From Chinchilla lanigera (lineage: Eukaryota > Chordata > Mammalia > Rodentia > Chinchillidae): a stretch of DNA of 64,000 nt. The position numbers and the translations under genes were made by a program. Location: positions 9,377,602 to 9,441,601 of the forward strand of contig NW_004955463.1 of the NCBI RefSeq assembly GCF_000276665.1. The letters are read 5' to 3'. How positions within the stretch are numbered: the first letter of the stretch is position 1; each line of letters starts with the position of its first letter. Of the stretch, positions 11,485 to 23,241 are shown piece by piece. The notes below the pieces were generated by a model. That model saw nothing but the letters and a program-made list of their open reading frames with translations. It searched no databases and was not told the DNA's origin.

Positions 11485-12427
11485 ATAAGCATCAGGAGTC
11501 AAGGCCATGTCTGAGCCTGATTGTCTAACAGAAGTATAACCACAGAAGAACTAATACAAGTGGAAAGCTAACTCTACCCTTCATGGACAGATGTAGTGAG
11601 ATTTTGCATTTTTTTGCAGATTTGAAATAATGACATATCTCTGGTCTTCTTCCTAACAGATACTTCCCCAGCATTGTCCCAGACCTTAAAGAGACCAAAT
11701 CTGTTAAGACTTTGATACCCTTACCCACACAGAGGCCCTCAGATTGGCCGAGAGTGGCACAGTTCCCCTGAAAATTTGGAGCTCAACTAGGGAATTTATA
11801 TTCACCACAGGCAGAGAAAAGCTGATCTTCTATGTCATTGATTCTTTCCTCTTGTTTTGTTCTTTGGATCCCACCATTGGTTATATTCTTTGGTCTTCTA
11901 GGACCTTCAACACAGGTTCTGACAACAGGGCATTTGGTACAGTATTTCTAAACTAGAGGAAAAGGAAGTTCTGAGTGCTGAAATTGCAAAACTCTTAATA
12001 CTAATATTACAAGCCCACAGAATAGCATACAAGGTATCTTAATATTTCAGTAGGGGTTATATTTAAAGCATTTTGTATAAACAAATGGGTGACATTGGTA
12101 TTTTTAAATGAGGAGAAAGAGAACTTTAATGTATTAAATACACAGCTTTTGGCTTAACTAAGCAGCAGAGCACATTTTCTCATGCTATATTTAGGTGGCA
12201 GGTTTCCATGTTTAAGGAATCATGAATTATTGAAAAGCACTTTGCAAAAATTTGGCAGCAATCTCTGAGCCACAGTCTGAATTAGATTTTTAAACTTCTA
12301 ATATTTCTTCAGTGCAACCCACTATGAAAGGAGTGCCTCAGAGAGATCAGAACACTACATGGAGTGAGATTTTATAATTAAATTACCAAATTGGTGACAT
12401 GACAATATACAGAAGAATACCTGACCA
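11485..12427. other. Unassigned sequence
   Basis: No repeat or gene recognised. Frames of 67-71 codons are present without supporting context. Confidence 0.4.
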
Positions 12428-12545
12428 GAAGTGAGAAGACCTGTGTTGTGATTTCAGCTTTACCACTTCAAAGCCAGGAGGTTTGGCTTGCACTTAATAC
12501 CTCCAAGTTTCATTTTCTCATGTATAGAAAATACAACGTCTGTTG
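12428..12545 (+). repeat. MIR SINE remnant
   Basis: Blocks gaagacctgtgttgtgattt, gctttaccacttc and cctccaagtttcattttctc follow the MIR order. Confidence 0.55.
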
Positions 12546-12594
12546 GTCATGACTGTCTTAACTATTGGTCAGAGTCCCCATAAGAAACACACAG

Positions 12595-12640
12595 AGCATG
12601 CACATGTGTATGTGTGTACGTGTCCATGCACACATGAAAC
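12595..12640. repeat. Alternating purine-pyrimidine tract
   Basis: About 40 bases of imperfect TG/CA/TA alternation (gcacatgtgtatgtgtgtac) immediately upstream of an LTR. Confidence 0.7.
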
Positions 12641-12652
12641 TGTAAAGCATTC

Positions 12653-13090
12653 TGTTATGGTTGATACACTGTGTCAACGTGGGGAGTCTAGAGGTTTGGC
12701 TAAGTGACTCAGCAGGAAGCCAGGGTGCTTACTTTGTATACACCCTGAGCCTGTGGAAGAGGAAGGCATGGAAATTATGTGAGAGCTACACGCCCCTTAG
12801 GTGGGGGTAGCCTGTTTACAATGTAAGGCAGGGAAAGAGGCTGCTTGATACAACTCCTCCCTTTTGCTCTGACTGCTTTGCTGTTCGGCTGCCATTCCCC
12901 ACTTTGCTCTTGTTGCTTTGCTGTGTTCTGCCGCCATGAACGTTTGCCCTCTGCTATGTGCCACTCTGCCCCAGATCCAGCCAAGCATGGACTGAAACCT
13001 CCACAAACTATAAGCTAAATAAACCTTTCCTTCCTTCATTTTGGGCATTGGATATTTTGTCTCAGCAACAAGAGAAAAGTAACCAAGACA
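12653..13090 (+). mobile_element. Chimeric solo LTR: ERVL-like 5' part, MaLR-like 3' part
   Basis: Flanked by a perfect 5-bp target duplication, cattc, at 12648-12652 and 13091-13095. The first about 135 bases (tgtgtcaac, gtgactcagcagg, gtgcttactttgtatac, aaggcatggaaat) match the start of the ERVL-like LTR at 53236. From about 12790 on (ggtgggggtagcctgtttac, tgccactctgcc, ctaaataaacctttccttcc, gtaaccaagaca) it matches the MaLR LTR at 52764. It therefore inserted as one unit. Within the 3' part a block of about 42 bp (tttgctct...ctgccat) is repeated in tandem at about 12862-12943. Confidence 0.75.
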
Positions 13091-13129
13091 CATTCCAAAG
13101 ATAAAAAGGTTGAAAAGGGCTGTGATAAA

Positions 13130-13740
13130 ATATGGAGTCACTAAAGTATCCATGGAAGGATGGATACTTTCCTCAAATAGAAAAAGAAATCCTGTACTTC
13201 GTAACAAGATTGCTGAGTGAACATAGTGTTCAGTGAAATAAACCAGGGACGGAAAGACAAATACCTCGTGATCACATTTATTTGTTAGAAGACAAATACC
13301 TCGTGATCACATTTATTTGTTAGAATTGAAGAAGTCAAACTCACAAGCAAGAAGTAGAATGGTGGTTACCAGAAACTAGGAAGGAGGTGGGAGAGAGGGA
13401 AGATGGTAGTCACAGAATACAAACTTTCAGGTAGGAGCAAGAATTTCAAGAAATCTATTGTACTACACAGTGACAATAGCCACTCACAGAATAAAAGGAC
13501 TAAAGACAATGATGATAATAAGACACGAAGTGGCCTAACTATAGCTAATCACAATACATTTTATATTTTTAAAATTCTAAGACAGCAATTTTAAGTGTTC
13601 TGACCACAAAACACAAGGACATAGGGTACTAGCTATGTTAATTGGCTCAACTAAGCTATTCCGCAATGTATACATATTTCAAAATATCCTGCTGTATATG
13701 ATAAACATGTAATTTTCATTTCTCAATAAGAAATAATGGG
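13130..13740 (+). mobile_element. Old L1 LINE 3' end (3' UTR)
   Basis: Recognisable by cagtgaaataaaccaggg, ggaaagacaaatacctcgtg, agaatggtggttaccagaaa, gtgacaatag and the final tacatatttcaaaatatc blocks, in the order of ancient mammalian L1M 3' ends. No open reading frame remains. It contains a perfect 35-bp tandem duplication. Confidence 0.8.
13255..13324 (+). repeat. Perfect 35-bp tandem duplication
   Basis: Bases 13255-13289 and 13290-13324 are identical, CpG included (unit begins agacaaatacctcgtgatc). It lies inside a diverged L1 3' end that normally has one copy. Confidence 0.95.
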
Positions 13741-14155
13741 AGTATAATAAGGAAAACAGTAAAGACTGGCTTCTTTTAACATTTTCAGTCTCACAAATGA
13801 ATAAACCCCATCATCCCTTCTTCACAGATGATTTTCAGACATTCATGAAAGATACTTGTATAAATTCATTCAAAGTTCCACATGTATGTTTTTCTGGAAC
13901 TCTCTCTTTATCGTTCCTTTCATGACGAACTCCATCTTCAGGCCTTAACAGTCACTTGAAATGTTTCCTGTGGCACCTTGAGCCCTACATTCCTGCCAAC
14001 TTCTCGGTGTGAGACCCTCTATCCCTTCAGATACCTGTGAAGATTCTGGGCAGTAGCAGTTCCCTACCCACTTAACAATTGGCTCCTGGTTTCTATGCCA
14101 AAAAGTCTCCCATGTGTCTTTTGTCCTCTACATTCCTCAAGTTTCAAGTCAGACT
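13741..14155. other. Unassigned sequence
   Basis: No recognised feature. Confidence 0.4.
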
Positions 14156-14435
14156 ATCTTAGTCCATTCTCTGTTGCTGTAACAGAATGCCTAAGACTGG
14201 GTAAGTATAAAGAAAAAAATTTCCCCGCACTCCTGGACTTTGAGGACCGTGGTACCCAGCAACTGGTGAGGCCTTTGTGCTGCACCATAACATAATGGAA
14301 GAACAAACGAGCACCCAGAAAATAGAACCATCAGGCCAAACCCATCCTTTGATCAGGAGCCCACTCCCAAGATAACAAATCCACTCCTGAGATAATGAGC
14401 CTTATTCTATGACCTACTGAAAACCTATCTTTCCT
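14156..14435 (-). mobile_element. MaLR LTR fragment
   Basis: The plus strand begins tcttagtccattctctgttgc, then taacagaatgcctaagactg, and later aggagcccactcccaagata, giving the reverse-complement order of an MLT1/MST LTR. The 5' part of the LTR is missing. Confidence 0.6.
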
Positions 14436-14477
14436 AATAAAGTTACAGTGGAAAATCTTCTGAAATTATTATTTCTT

Positions 14478-14647
14478 AGCACTGGGGATCAAAAAGAAGT
14501 GTCCTCTACCACTGAGTTACATTCCAATCTTTTCTTTTTTGAGACAAAGTCTCACTAAGTTGCCTAAATTGGTCTTGAACTTGTGAACCTCATACCTTAG
14601 CCTCACAAGTAGCTTGGATTACGGGCATGTGCCACTGTGCCCCGCTC
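14478..14647 (-). mobile_element. B1-dID composite SINE
   Basis: On the plus strand: ID-derived cactggggatcaaaaagaag ... ccactgagttacattcc, then T-rich spacer, then B1-derived gagacaaagtctcactaagt ... ggattacgggcatgtgccac. Minus-strand order is B1 then ID. Confidence 0.8.
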
Positions 14648-16500
14648 AAAATCAAATGTTAATATAAGTTTTTAGGGGACCATGAACACAGCACTGACCT
14701 ACTCCACTGTGCTTCTCATTTATCTGAAAGAATCATGTCCTGGATGGCTGACTGGAAAGACCCTGCATCAAGTGAGAGATGTACTTGATAGCATGTCATT
14801 CCTTCCCTACAAAAATCTTCCTTCACCATTTTGAATTCCCAAATTAAGTGAGAAGATCTGAATATTGTAGAACAGGTACACAAAATTTGCTTTAACTTCT
14901 GTACATGTGGATTTATCTCCCATCCCTTTCGTAGCTGATTTTGGCATATTAGTATCTCATTTTAACATCCTATCACAAATGGTAAGGATCACCCCAGATT
15001 TACCTCTGATTGAGCAAGGAAATTTCACCATGAGCACTGTCACATTCATTCAGTTTTACATTTGGGTTCCATATTTTTTACTTTTCCAAACAAGCACCCA
15101 AATTGTGCTACTGGTTTATCAATATGCAAATGGCTTTAAAAGTAAGGAATTGGACTGGCTTAAGGTCAGTCATATTTTTAAGTATATCACTCTATCACAG
15201 ACACAACTATGTCCTTGATTATCTCTCACTGTTATGTCCTAAATGTAAAAACATCTAGTCAATTTGAAAGATGTTAAAAAGAAATCTATTCTAAAATATT
15301 TTTGAAAAAAATGGTCTTTCCTTAAAATTTCTTTTTCTCTCATTTTCCTTTTTTCATCTCTATTTAAGGAGATTTCACAAGTTCTACTGTTTTACAACTT
15401 TACTTTTTTATTAAGATATGTCTACAGTATGTAATGATTACATTCCTCATGAGGAATACATATATGTAGCACATCTTGATTATATGTTTATCTTTTTGCC
15501 CTCTCTTTCCCTTATCCTCCTTCCATCTCTTGATCACCTTTCATTTTGTAAAAGATCAATCTCCCTATTTCCTGTTATCCAAATCAACCAAATCTAGCCT
15601 AACAACAAAATCACAATTGAACCTAAATTTGATTGAACATCCATATCTTCCAAATCACGGGAACTAAGAGAACTGAAGAACATGTTGAAGGACACTGTGA
15701 AGATGCAGCCATCCATGTACAAACATGAGGAACTTCAAAGGACAAACAACCTTGTTTCTTACATTGCAACAAATTTCAAGAATAAAATGGAAAAGACAGA
15801 AGTGAACTTGTAGAATGAAAGAGGTTTTGAAAGGTATGTCAACTATGTGCAATGTATATACTTTATTTACATCTTGATTCAAAAAGTCTAGAAAAGATGG
15901 AAAAACAAAGAAATTTAAGTACCGCTTGATATTTAATATTAAGAAAATACTATTCTTGTAATTCAATTTTTAAAAGCTTCTTTTTCCTTCAAAGATCAAT
16001 TCTGATATGTTTATGAGTAGAATTATACAATCTTTGAAATTTGCTTCATGAGAACTCAGTGGTAGGGTAAAAAGATGGCATTAAAGAGAAAACAGGGCTT
16101 TCCATGACTTAAGTATTGCTGCAGTTGGATGGTGGTACAATAGAGTTTATTGTATATTTCTCGTATTTTCATATACTTTTGAAATTTTCCATACTAAAAT
16201 GATTTTAAGAGCCAGCTGATTTTAAGAGCCGGTACTAACCAGATAACTGAATCAACATTCAGCATTTTGAGCATCTACGTTGATGTAATATGGACTTGGT
16301 CTGAGTGAGGTACCTGATTTATTCTTTCCCTTATTTACCAACACAAAACATAAAACATAAAAACAAAAAGCATAAAAACAAAAAGGCACAGATGCATAGT
16401 TCCGAATGGAAACTCTGTGATACCTACATAACCACAAGTTATTTGCTTTGTGATATCCTACAAAAGGGGGCGAAAATGCATAATATTGTCCTTTGATCTG
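14648..16500. other. Unassigned AT-rich sequence
   Basis: A 103-codon plus-strand frame (14907-15218) and a 100-codon minus-strand frame (15664-15966) occur in AT-rich DNA. Both are rich in F, L, I and show no motif, so I read them as chance. 15440-15560 has a pyrimidine-rich stretch that could belong to an L1 3' UTR on the minus strand, not established. Confidence 0.4.
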
Positions 16501-16822
16501 GGCCTGGATGGCTGCTTTCTTCTCTGTAAAAGGGGTAAGATAAATACAGCAGAATCATCCACAATTGCTTTAAAGTTTGAGAGCCTTTTGTTATTATTCA
16601 GATCCCTGTGAGAAAGTGCAGTGGATTTTACAAATGGTGGAGAGATAAAATATGGCTAGAATTTATGATGATGCCATCTAAACTACTGATAAAGAGACTG
16701 AAAAGGGATACAGAGATAACATCAAATGGTTTCTGTAACACTTGAAGTCTTTTAAAAGATGTGATCAGATAGGAGGAAATTGTGACCTTGTTTGTTTTCT
16801 TTGTCAGATACATAGGGTGGTT

Positions 16823-16862
16823 GTTTTTTTGTTTGTTTGTTTGTTTGTTTGTTTGTTTTTTA
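16823..16862. repeat. Simple repeat (GTTT)n
   Basis: About eight perfect units of gttt preceded by a T run. Confidence 0.9.
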
Positions 16863-17261
16863 CATTTTTCTCTATTTTTCTTTTTGGTTGAATATTTTAT
16901 TATAAGAAGTAGTTATGGTTTTCCTGTGTTTGCTTTTGCATGTAGTTGAGAACTAAGAGTATAGATATCAACACAATTGTGCACTGTGGAAGATGGGAAC
17001 CATCTTTTAGAGGTATGTGTTTGATGAGACCATGGAGAGGCTTTTTCCTCTTCCGCCCCCTATACTGCTACATAATATTAGCTACAGTGCCTGAGAAGAA
17101 ACCAAATATGTAATCATATTAGTGTATCATGCCTTAAATGATACAAACACTGTCAGAAAGTTAAGATATTAATAGCCACTCCGTTCTTTGCATAATAAGA
17201 TGTGTTCTTTCTATGTTCCATGCTATATTTCAGAAATAACTGTAGTGTTCTTTTTCAAAAG
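16863..17261. other. Unassigned AT-rich sequence
   Basis: No recognised feature. Confidence 0.4.
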
Positions 17262-17568
17262 CAGACTATCCACAACTTATGATGGTTCGACTTCAATTGT
17301 TCAAGCACTTATCCGTGGTGTAAATATAATTCATATTCTGTAGAAAGAAACTTTCAATTTGGATTTTGATCTTCTGTTGGGCTAGTGATGCATGCATAGT
17401 CTGATGCTTTTGTGATGCTGGGTCTCACAGTGAGCTGCAGCTCCCACTCACCATGAGACCTGACGGGGAACAGTGGATACTCTAAGATGTGCTGTAGGAC
17501 AGGAGTATTAAATGCACTCTCAATTTATGACATTTTTAACTTATAATGGGTTTATTAGGATATAACAC
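17262..17568. mobile_element. Tigger-like (pogo) non-autonomous DNA transposon
   Basis: Starts with cacaacttatgatggttcga and ends with aacttataatgggtttatta, near-complementary ends typical of a Tigger-derived element. The centre contains gatgctgggtctcacagtga and gcagctcccactcaccatg, matching known internal deletion copies. There is no transposase reading frame. Confidence 0.7.
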
Positions 17569-17794
17569 AAATAAAATATAAATTATGTCTGAATATAGAT
17601 CATAAGCAATAAATAATTCTTGAGGGGCTTCTAGGAATAGGAACAATTCCAATAAAAATAATAGGCATTGGCCATAAAACCAGATGAAAAGGCAAGATGG
17701 CAGATGGTACATTAAGTTAGTCATAGATGTGGGGAAAAAGAGGCACTGATGGGTGAATAATCTGGTGTAGTAAAAGAACGTAATGAGTATTCCA

Positions 17795-18010
17795 GCTAAA
17801 AGAGGAACTGTCAGTAGAAGGGTAAGTGGAGATCAGGTTGTAGGAAATATACACATTAAGCTAAGGAATCTGTTCTTTTCTTGTAGCATATGTGGAGCGA
17901 TGTGGAGTTATCGAAAGTTTTTAAGCAGGCATGAGGCGAGTGTTGACATAAATTTATAATATAAGAAGAACACTCTAGTGGCAATGTTATGAATTAATTA
18001 GAAAGGGAAG
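17795..18010 (+). repeat. Ancient mammalian interspersed repeat fragment
   Basis: gagcgatgtggagttatcga, tttttaagcaggcatgaggc and agaacactctagtggcaatg correspond to the gagatgggaagccattgg...ttgagcagaggagtgacatg...tcactctggctgc part of the ancient family also present at 18795, 25985 and 44760. Confidence 0.45.
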
Positions 18011-18690
18011 AGAAGGTTTCATTAATAACTGTCCTTCACACAGCTCTAAAATAACTTGCGGCAAGCTAGTCTATTTTATTGACGATATTTTTAATAGAAC
18101 TAGCAGACTCAGCATACATTTCCCAAATCAGATGACAGAATAGACACTCTAAATTTTATCCATTGGCTTCTTCTGCCCAAATTTTTATGCTGAGGAATAA
18201 AACTCATATGAGTTGCATTAATTTCCTCAATAAAATGGATGCTCAAATTGATTGAGCGTTGTATCCACTTTCTAGTGTTCTAATCCAATATTTCTGAAAC
18301 GTTTCTGAGGCATTTTATGTGCCAAAAACCATAGTTAGCCTAGATCTAGAAATGAGTTTAAGACCAATTGGTTAGATTAATATTAAGAAATATGATCACC
18401 TAGTTTTAGCTTTTTGCTTTCCTGATTTAACATGGCTATATCCACATGGCAAAGTCATATCTAGGGTAGGCCAGGATAAAGGGATATATTTTCCTCCTTC
18501 TAATTTACTGAATGTCACAGAATATTTTTTGGCATGAATTTTCCAATCTGGAATAGATATTGATCAACTAAAGTGGGTAATTGGAACATTTCCCTTTAGA
18601 TAACCAGTAGCTCTGTTTTCAGAAATCATTAGATTCTCTTTGAATGATTAAAAGAGTTTCCCCTGACAGGCTGGATCACACTTTACTGAG
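18011..18690. other. Unassigned AT-rich sequence
   Basis: No recognised feature. Confidence 0.4.
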
Positions 18691-18691
18691 A

Positions 18692-18780
18692 GGGTACAGG
18701 ATAGTTAAAAGCACATGACTGTGGAGCCATATATTCCAAAATTAAAATCCCTACTGTGCCACTTACTAGGTGAGTAGTAT
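18692..18780 (+). repeat. MIR SINE remnant
   Basis: gttaaaagcacatgactgtg, gagccatatattccaaaatt and ctgtgccacttactaggtga match the first half of MIR. Confidence 0.65.
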
Positions 18781-18794
18781 TCAATTAATAAATT

Positions 18795-19205
18795 TTTGTA
18801 AACTACATTGTACCGATTATTGGTCTAGACATGAGGGATTAAAACCTCCAATGGATCAGTAGTGCAGTAATAGAGACAGACAATAAAACAAGTAATGTAT
18901 AATAGAGGAAGGAACTAGGAACAGCGGTTGCACAGACATAAAGGGAATCAGAAAAGGCACCTGGGCCAGAGGAGCAAGGAGAATTACAATGATAAGGCAT
19001 GAGTAAGGTTGCTGAATTTGGAGACCTAAGAAAGCGTGTGATATACACAGTATAACAAACATTTGGCCAACAATGAAGTAAAGTAAAAGATGTACTGGTA
19101 AATAGTTGGAGATAAATCAAGAGAAATGAGCAGGGGCCATATTAGGGTTACATTTGTATTCTACTGTTAGAGGTTATTGCTTTTATCTTGTATTAAAGCA
19201 CTTCC
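18795..19205 (+). repeat. Ancient mammalian interspersed repeat fragment
   Basis: Blocks gagacagacaataaaacaag, ggcacctgggccagaggagc, agtaaggttgctgaatttgg and aggggccatattagggttac follow the order of the same ancient family as 44760-45480. A 93-codon frame on the minus strand here is incidental. Confidence 0.45.
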
Positions 19206-19222
19206 CAAATTTAGCAATGTGC

Positions 19223-19623
19223 TGTGGTTTGGATGATGGTTTGTCCCACAGAGGTTCCTGTGTCAGGGGCTTGGACTTAGGTGGAATGGTGTTGAGGTGG
19301 TGGAACCAAGAATAGGTGAAGCCAATCGAAAGTGTTTGGCCATAGGGCTCCACCATCATGAACGGATTAGTGCTTTCTCCAGAGTGGGAGTGGATAAGAG
19401 TGACAAGAGCAGGTGGCTGTAAAAGGGTACATGTAAAAGGGCAAGCCTGGGCCTCTCCTGTCTTCTGCTTCCTGACCTTCTCCATATTCTGCTCCTGCCA
19501 CTGTGATGTCACTCACTACCAGACACATATCAGACCTGAGCAGATGATAGCACACTGCTCCTGTGCCTCCAGAACGGCCCCAGCTTGGGTATTTTGCTAT
19601 AGATTGCAAAATGGACTAAGACA
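19223..19623 (+). mobile_element. Solo LTR, MaLR (MST-like)
   Basis: Starts tgtggtttggatgatggttt, then gaggttcctgtgtcaggggc and the middle cttctgcttcctgaccttct, ending atggactaagaca. It is a different subtype from the tgttatggttt LTRs in this window. Frames of 80-109 codons overlap it on both strands and are not genes. Confidence 0.7.
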
Positions 19624-19689
19624 TCAATAATTAGATTTTGCTGGATTCTAGGTCACCTTTTAAAAATACAGATTCCATGAAATCAGCTT

Positions 19690-19783
19690 AGGTGCTGTCA
19701 GTGGGTGAATGGAGATATTTAGATATGCAGATGTATAGATAGGTAGATATATAGATATAATACTATTCAGCCATAAAAAACAA
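19690..19783 (+). mobile_element. Older L1 3' end, left part (interrupted)
   Basis: gtgggtgaatggagat, a (GATA)-like simple stretch, then atactattcagccataaaaa. This matches the L1 sequence that resumes at 21178 (ggaacaaaatgatgtcattt), so one old L1 was split by the younger L1 insertion between them. Confidence 0.7.
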
Positions 19784-21177
19784 AATTGAGTTCTTTATAT
19801 ATTCTAAATAGTAGTCCTTTGTCTAAGGAACATCTAGCAAAAAATTTTTCCCACACTGTGGGTTGTCTCTTCCTGTTGCTTCACTCTGTTGGTGATTTCT
19901 CTTGCTGTGCAAAAGCTTTTTTAAAAGATGAGATCCCACTTGTTGATTCTTTGTGATAGTTCCTTTGTGATTGGGGTTTTATTCATAAAGTCTTTGTCTA
20001 CAAGAGTGTCTTCAAGAGTAATACATAGTCTCTTTTCCAACAGACTCAGTGTTTCCGATCTAATATTCAGATCTTTGACCCATTTCAATTTTATTTTAGT
20101 GCACGGTGAAAGATATAGGTTTAATTTTAATCTTCAGCATGTGCAGAGCCAGTTTTTCAGCACTATTCACTGAAGAGGTTATCTTTCTTCCAGTGAATGT
20201 GTTTGGCACCCTTGTCAAAGATAAGGTGGCTAAGTATGTCTGGAGTTGTTTTTTCATCTTCTAACCCATTCCACTGATTAGGTCTGGTTTTTTGCCAGTA
20301 CATACCATCTTTACCAATGGCAAATAAGTATATGAAAAAATGTTCAACATCATTAGTCATTTGAGAAATGCAAATTAAAATAACACTGAGATTCCATCTC
20401 ACTCCAGAAAGAATGGCTGTCATCAAGAATTCCACCAATAACAAATGTTGGCGAGGCTGTGGGGAAAAAGGAATCCTTCTCCACTGTTGATGGGAACGTA
20501 GACTGATGCAACCACTGTGGAAATCAGTGTGGAGATTCCTCAAAGAATCAGGACTAGATGTGCCATTCAACCCAGCTATTCCCTTTCTTGATATTTTCCT
20601 GAAAGAATGAAAAGCATCATAGCACAGCGATAAATGTACACTTTTGTTTATAGCAGCACAGTTTATGTAGCCAAACCTTGGAAACAGCCCAAATGCCCAT
20701 CAACTGGTGAATGGATAAAGAAGGTGTGGTTTTAAAAAAAAAAAAAATGGAATATTTCTCAGCCCTGAAGAAAGATCAATTTCTAGATGAATGGATGCAT
20801 CTGGACACCATACTCCTAAGTGAAATAAATCGAAAACACATAGTTATATACCACATTATTTCTCTGGTATGAGAAACTGAAAGTATAAATAAGGACCAAA
20901 ATCTATAATAGGTATTGTGAAATAGGAAGAAAGTGTTCAAATGAGGAGCGGACAACAAAGTGGGAGGGGGAAGGAAAGAAGGGAACAGCAAAAAAGAAAA
21001 GAAAAACGAAGGAAAAAATGGAAACAAAGCTTTGTAAATGGGGAGAGGAGGAGGAGTTGAAGGAAGGGTAGAAAAAAAAGAGAATCAAGTTGTATCATGT
21101 AAATGTACAAACTCTCTATGATGAATGTAGTACTTCTCTATACCTAAAATGTGCCAATAAAAATCGTTAAACTAATT
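19784..21177 (+). mobile_element. 5'-inverted (twin-primed) L1 LINE, nested
   Basis: From about 19784 to 20307 the sequence is L1 ORF2 in reverse complement (for example gcagagccagtttttcagca and tgccagtacataccatc). From about 20310 to 21170 it is L1 in sense: tatgaaaaaatgttcaacat, ggaaatcagtgtggagattc, gcccaaatgcccatcaactg, then a purine-rich 3' UTR and tgccaataaaaatcgt. The two segments come from neighbouring parts of ORF2 with a gap of about 80 bases in the consensus. That is the structure made by twin priming during target-primed reverse transcription. Both reading frames are broken; the 135-codon minus frame across the junction is fortuitous. Confidence 0.85.
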
Positions 21178-21345
21178 TTAAAATTAGAAAAAAGGAACAA
21201 AATGATGTCATTTGCAAGAAAATGGATGAAACTGGAGATCTTGTTCAGTGAAATAAGCCAGACTCAGAAAGACATGTATCATGTTTTTCTGAACACATGA
21301 AATATTTTAAAAGAGGCATTAATATGCAATAACACTATTATATAT
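21178..21345 (+). mobile_element. Older L1 3' end, right part
   Basis: ggaacaaaatgatgtcattt, ggatgaaactggagatcttg, gtgaaataagccagactcag. It continues the L1 cut at 19783. Confidence 0.75.
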
Positions 21346-22930
21346 CCTATAGATATGAAAATTATAATAATGGAATATTGTAAATAGTACCCCACAAATT
21401 TGATGATCTGTACAATCTTCTGGAAAGGCATAATCTACCAAAACTTTTACCAGCAAAAGTAGGCAACCTCAATCAATATTTACTAGATACGAGGAAAGGA
21501 CCAAAGGGATTAAAGAGGTGAGCACAGGTCATTGAGGGATGACTATGATCAAAACCTGTTATATGCGTGTGTGAAATGTCACAGTGAAACCCAATATTTT
21601 TAAAATGTATGTACATTAATAAAAATATAACTACAGGAAAAAATATAGATCCCACTTTTCTCATAACCAAATGCAAATTTCTAGAAAAGAGCCTGGAAAT
21701 CTTCTCTTAGTGAGCAATGCATCATATTCCAGTGGTTAAGTGTTTAAGGAAACTAGTTGAAAGACAGAATGATGAGAACATGAATCAAGCCGACAGGGCC
21801 AACAGTGAAAATAAGGACAAACATATATTATTATATTTTATATGCTGATTAGGTTGACCTGTCAGGACTTACTGATTATTGGAGAATAGTGATGAGAAAG
21901 ATGTTTAAATGTCTGATATAAGCCCTTGGGTTATTATCAAAAAATATAGTAAAAATGCTAGAAAAGAAACTGGTTTAGAAGAAGAGATAATAAACAGGCA
22001 CCAGACAAGTTATACTTGATTGCTTATTGCACAACCAGGGTGGTCCAGAAGGCAGAAAAAAAGATGGACCTGAAGCTCCAGAAAATGTCTGCACTTGAGT
22101 TATAAAGTGGGAGATCGCAGCCTATAAAAGATAAAATGTGCTAATCCGCACACTATCCCAACAACTCATATTATGAAATTTTGCCATATGATACAGCTCC
22201 AGTAAATGTTTATCAACTGAGTCTCCAGGAGAGAGAAAAAATCCCTGATTTGTGGTATTTTTCAAATTTTTGTGATATAAATACAGCCTTCATGGCAGAT
22301 TTCAAGCTAATAAACACATTACAAAACACGAGGGTGGAAAGAGATATACGTGACTGGTTCACCAGCCAGGAGAAGCAGGCTCCAGTATACCATCACAGTC
22401 CCCTGGTGTTCCTCTAGAAATTCACTTACAATATCCTCTGGACCGCTTTCCACAATGGGTCTTTACTCCATGATATTTTTTCTACTTCAACAGTAAACAC
22501 AATGCAGTAAAATAAAATCCAACCCAGTGCATTTGAATAATTTTTTCCCAAACATTTCGCGTGATTTTCACGGTTCTCCCTAGCCTGAAGCGGTTGTCTC
22601 CATGCCAGCTGTCTCTCCTGAGTCATTGCTCATAGTCCAGATGTATCGTAATTTGGTCAGGTCAGGCCTGGGTGTTCTTTATCTCTTTGTCTTCCCCAGT
22701 TCCTGTCAAAGGGCTAAGCGTAAGTGCTCATTCCTATCTACTGACATGGAGCCCAAGCTCTAGGACTGTTGTATTCTCATGGCCAGCTAGCTAGGTTTAC
22801 AGTTCAACTGCTTTCCCCATTCCTATCTGCATCCTTATTCTGCTGAGAAAATTCCATCTCCTTCATTTCTTTTCTACTGGGAGATCTGGTAAAGGAGACT
22901 TTGCAGTCACTTCTGGAAGGGTTGAGGAGC
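21346..22930. other. Unassigned AT-rich sequence
   Basis: Nothing I can name. A 78-codon plus-strand frame (22181-22417) has no recognised motif. Confidence 0.4.
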
Positions 22931-23241
22931 ACATGAAGATAAAACAACAATATAACAACCATTGGTGAATTCCTACCATCTTGTTTAGTGAAGCTCTGTA
23001 TTGTTTCTAGTGTTTTTTTATTATATTTTGTTCTCTTTCATGGTTTGATCAATCTTGTATTCTTACATCTGGTAATCTGAGCAACTTCACTGAAGACAAC
23101 AATATATAATATAACAACCGCTGTTAATTCCTATAATTTTGTTTTGAAACCCTGTATCATTTTTATTGTTTTTGCTGTGTTTTGTTTTTATCTATGTTGC
23201 TATTTTGTTACTGCTTTTTATTCTCTTTAAAATAAAAAAAC
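22931..23241 (+). repeat. Unrecognised dispersed repeat, two tandem copies (copy B)
   Basis: 22931-23040 (aacaatataacaaccattgg ... ttttgttctctttcatgg) and 23091-23241 (aacaatatataatataacaa ... ttctctttaaaataaaaaaa) are diverged copies of the same unit in the same direction. The second copy is the most complete of the family in this window and ends in a polyadenylation-like signal with a short A tail. Confidence 0.55.

Noticed and set aside
12797..13207. 136-codon minus-strand frame
   Set aside because: Lies mostly in the antisense of the LTR at 12653; similar LTRs at 52764 give comparable antisense frames.
20163..20570. 135-codon minus-strand frame
   Set aside because: Crosses the L1 inversion junction; the first half is ORF2-like by origin, the second half antisense.
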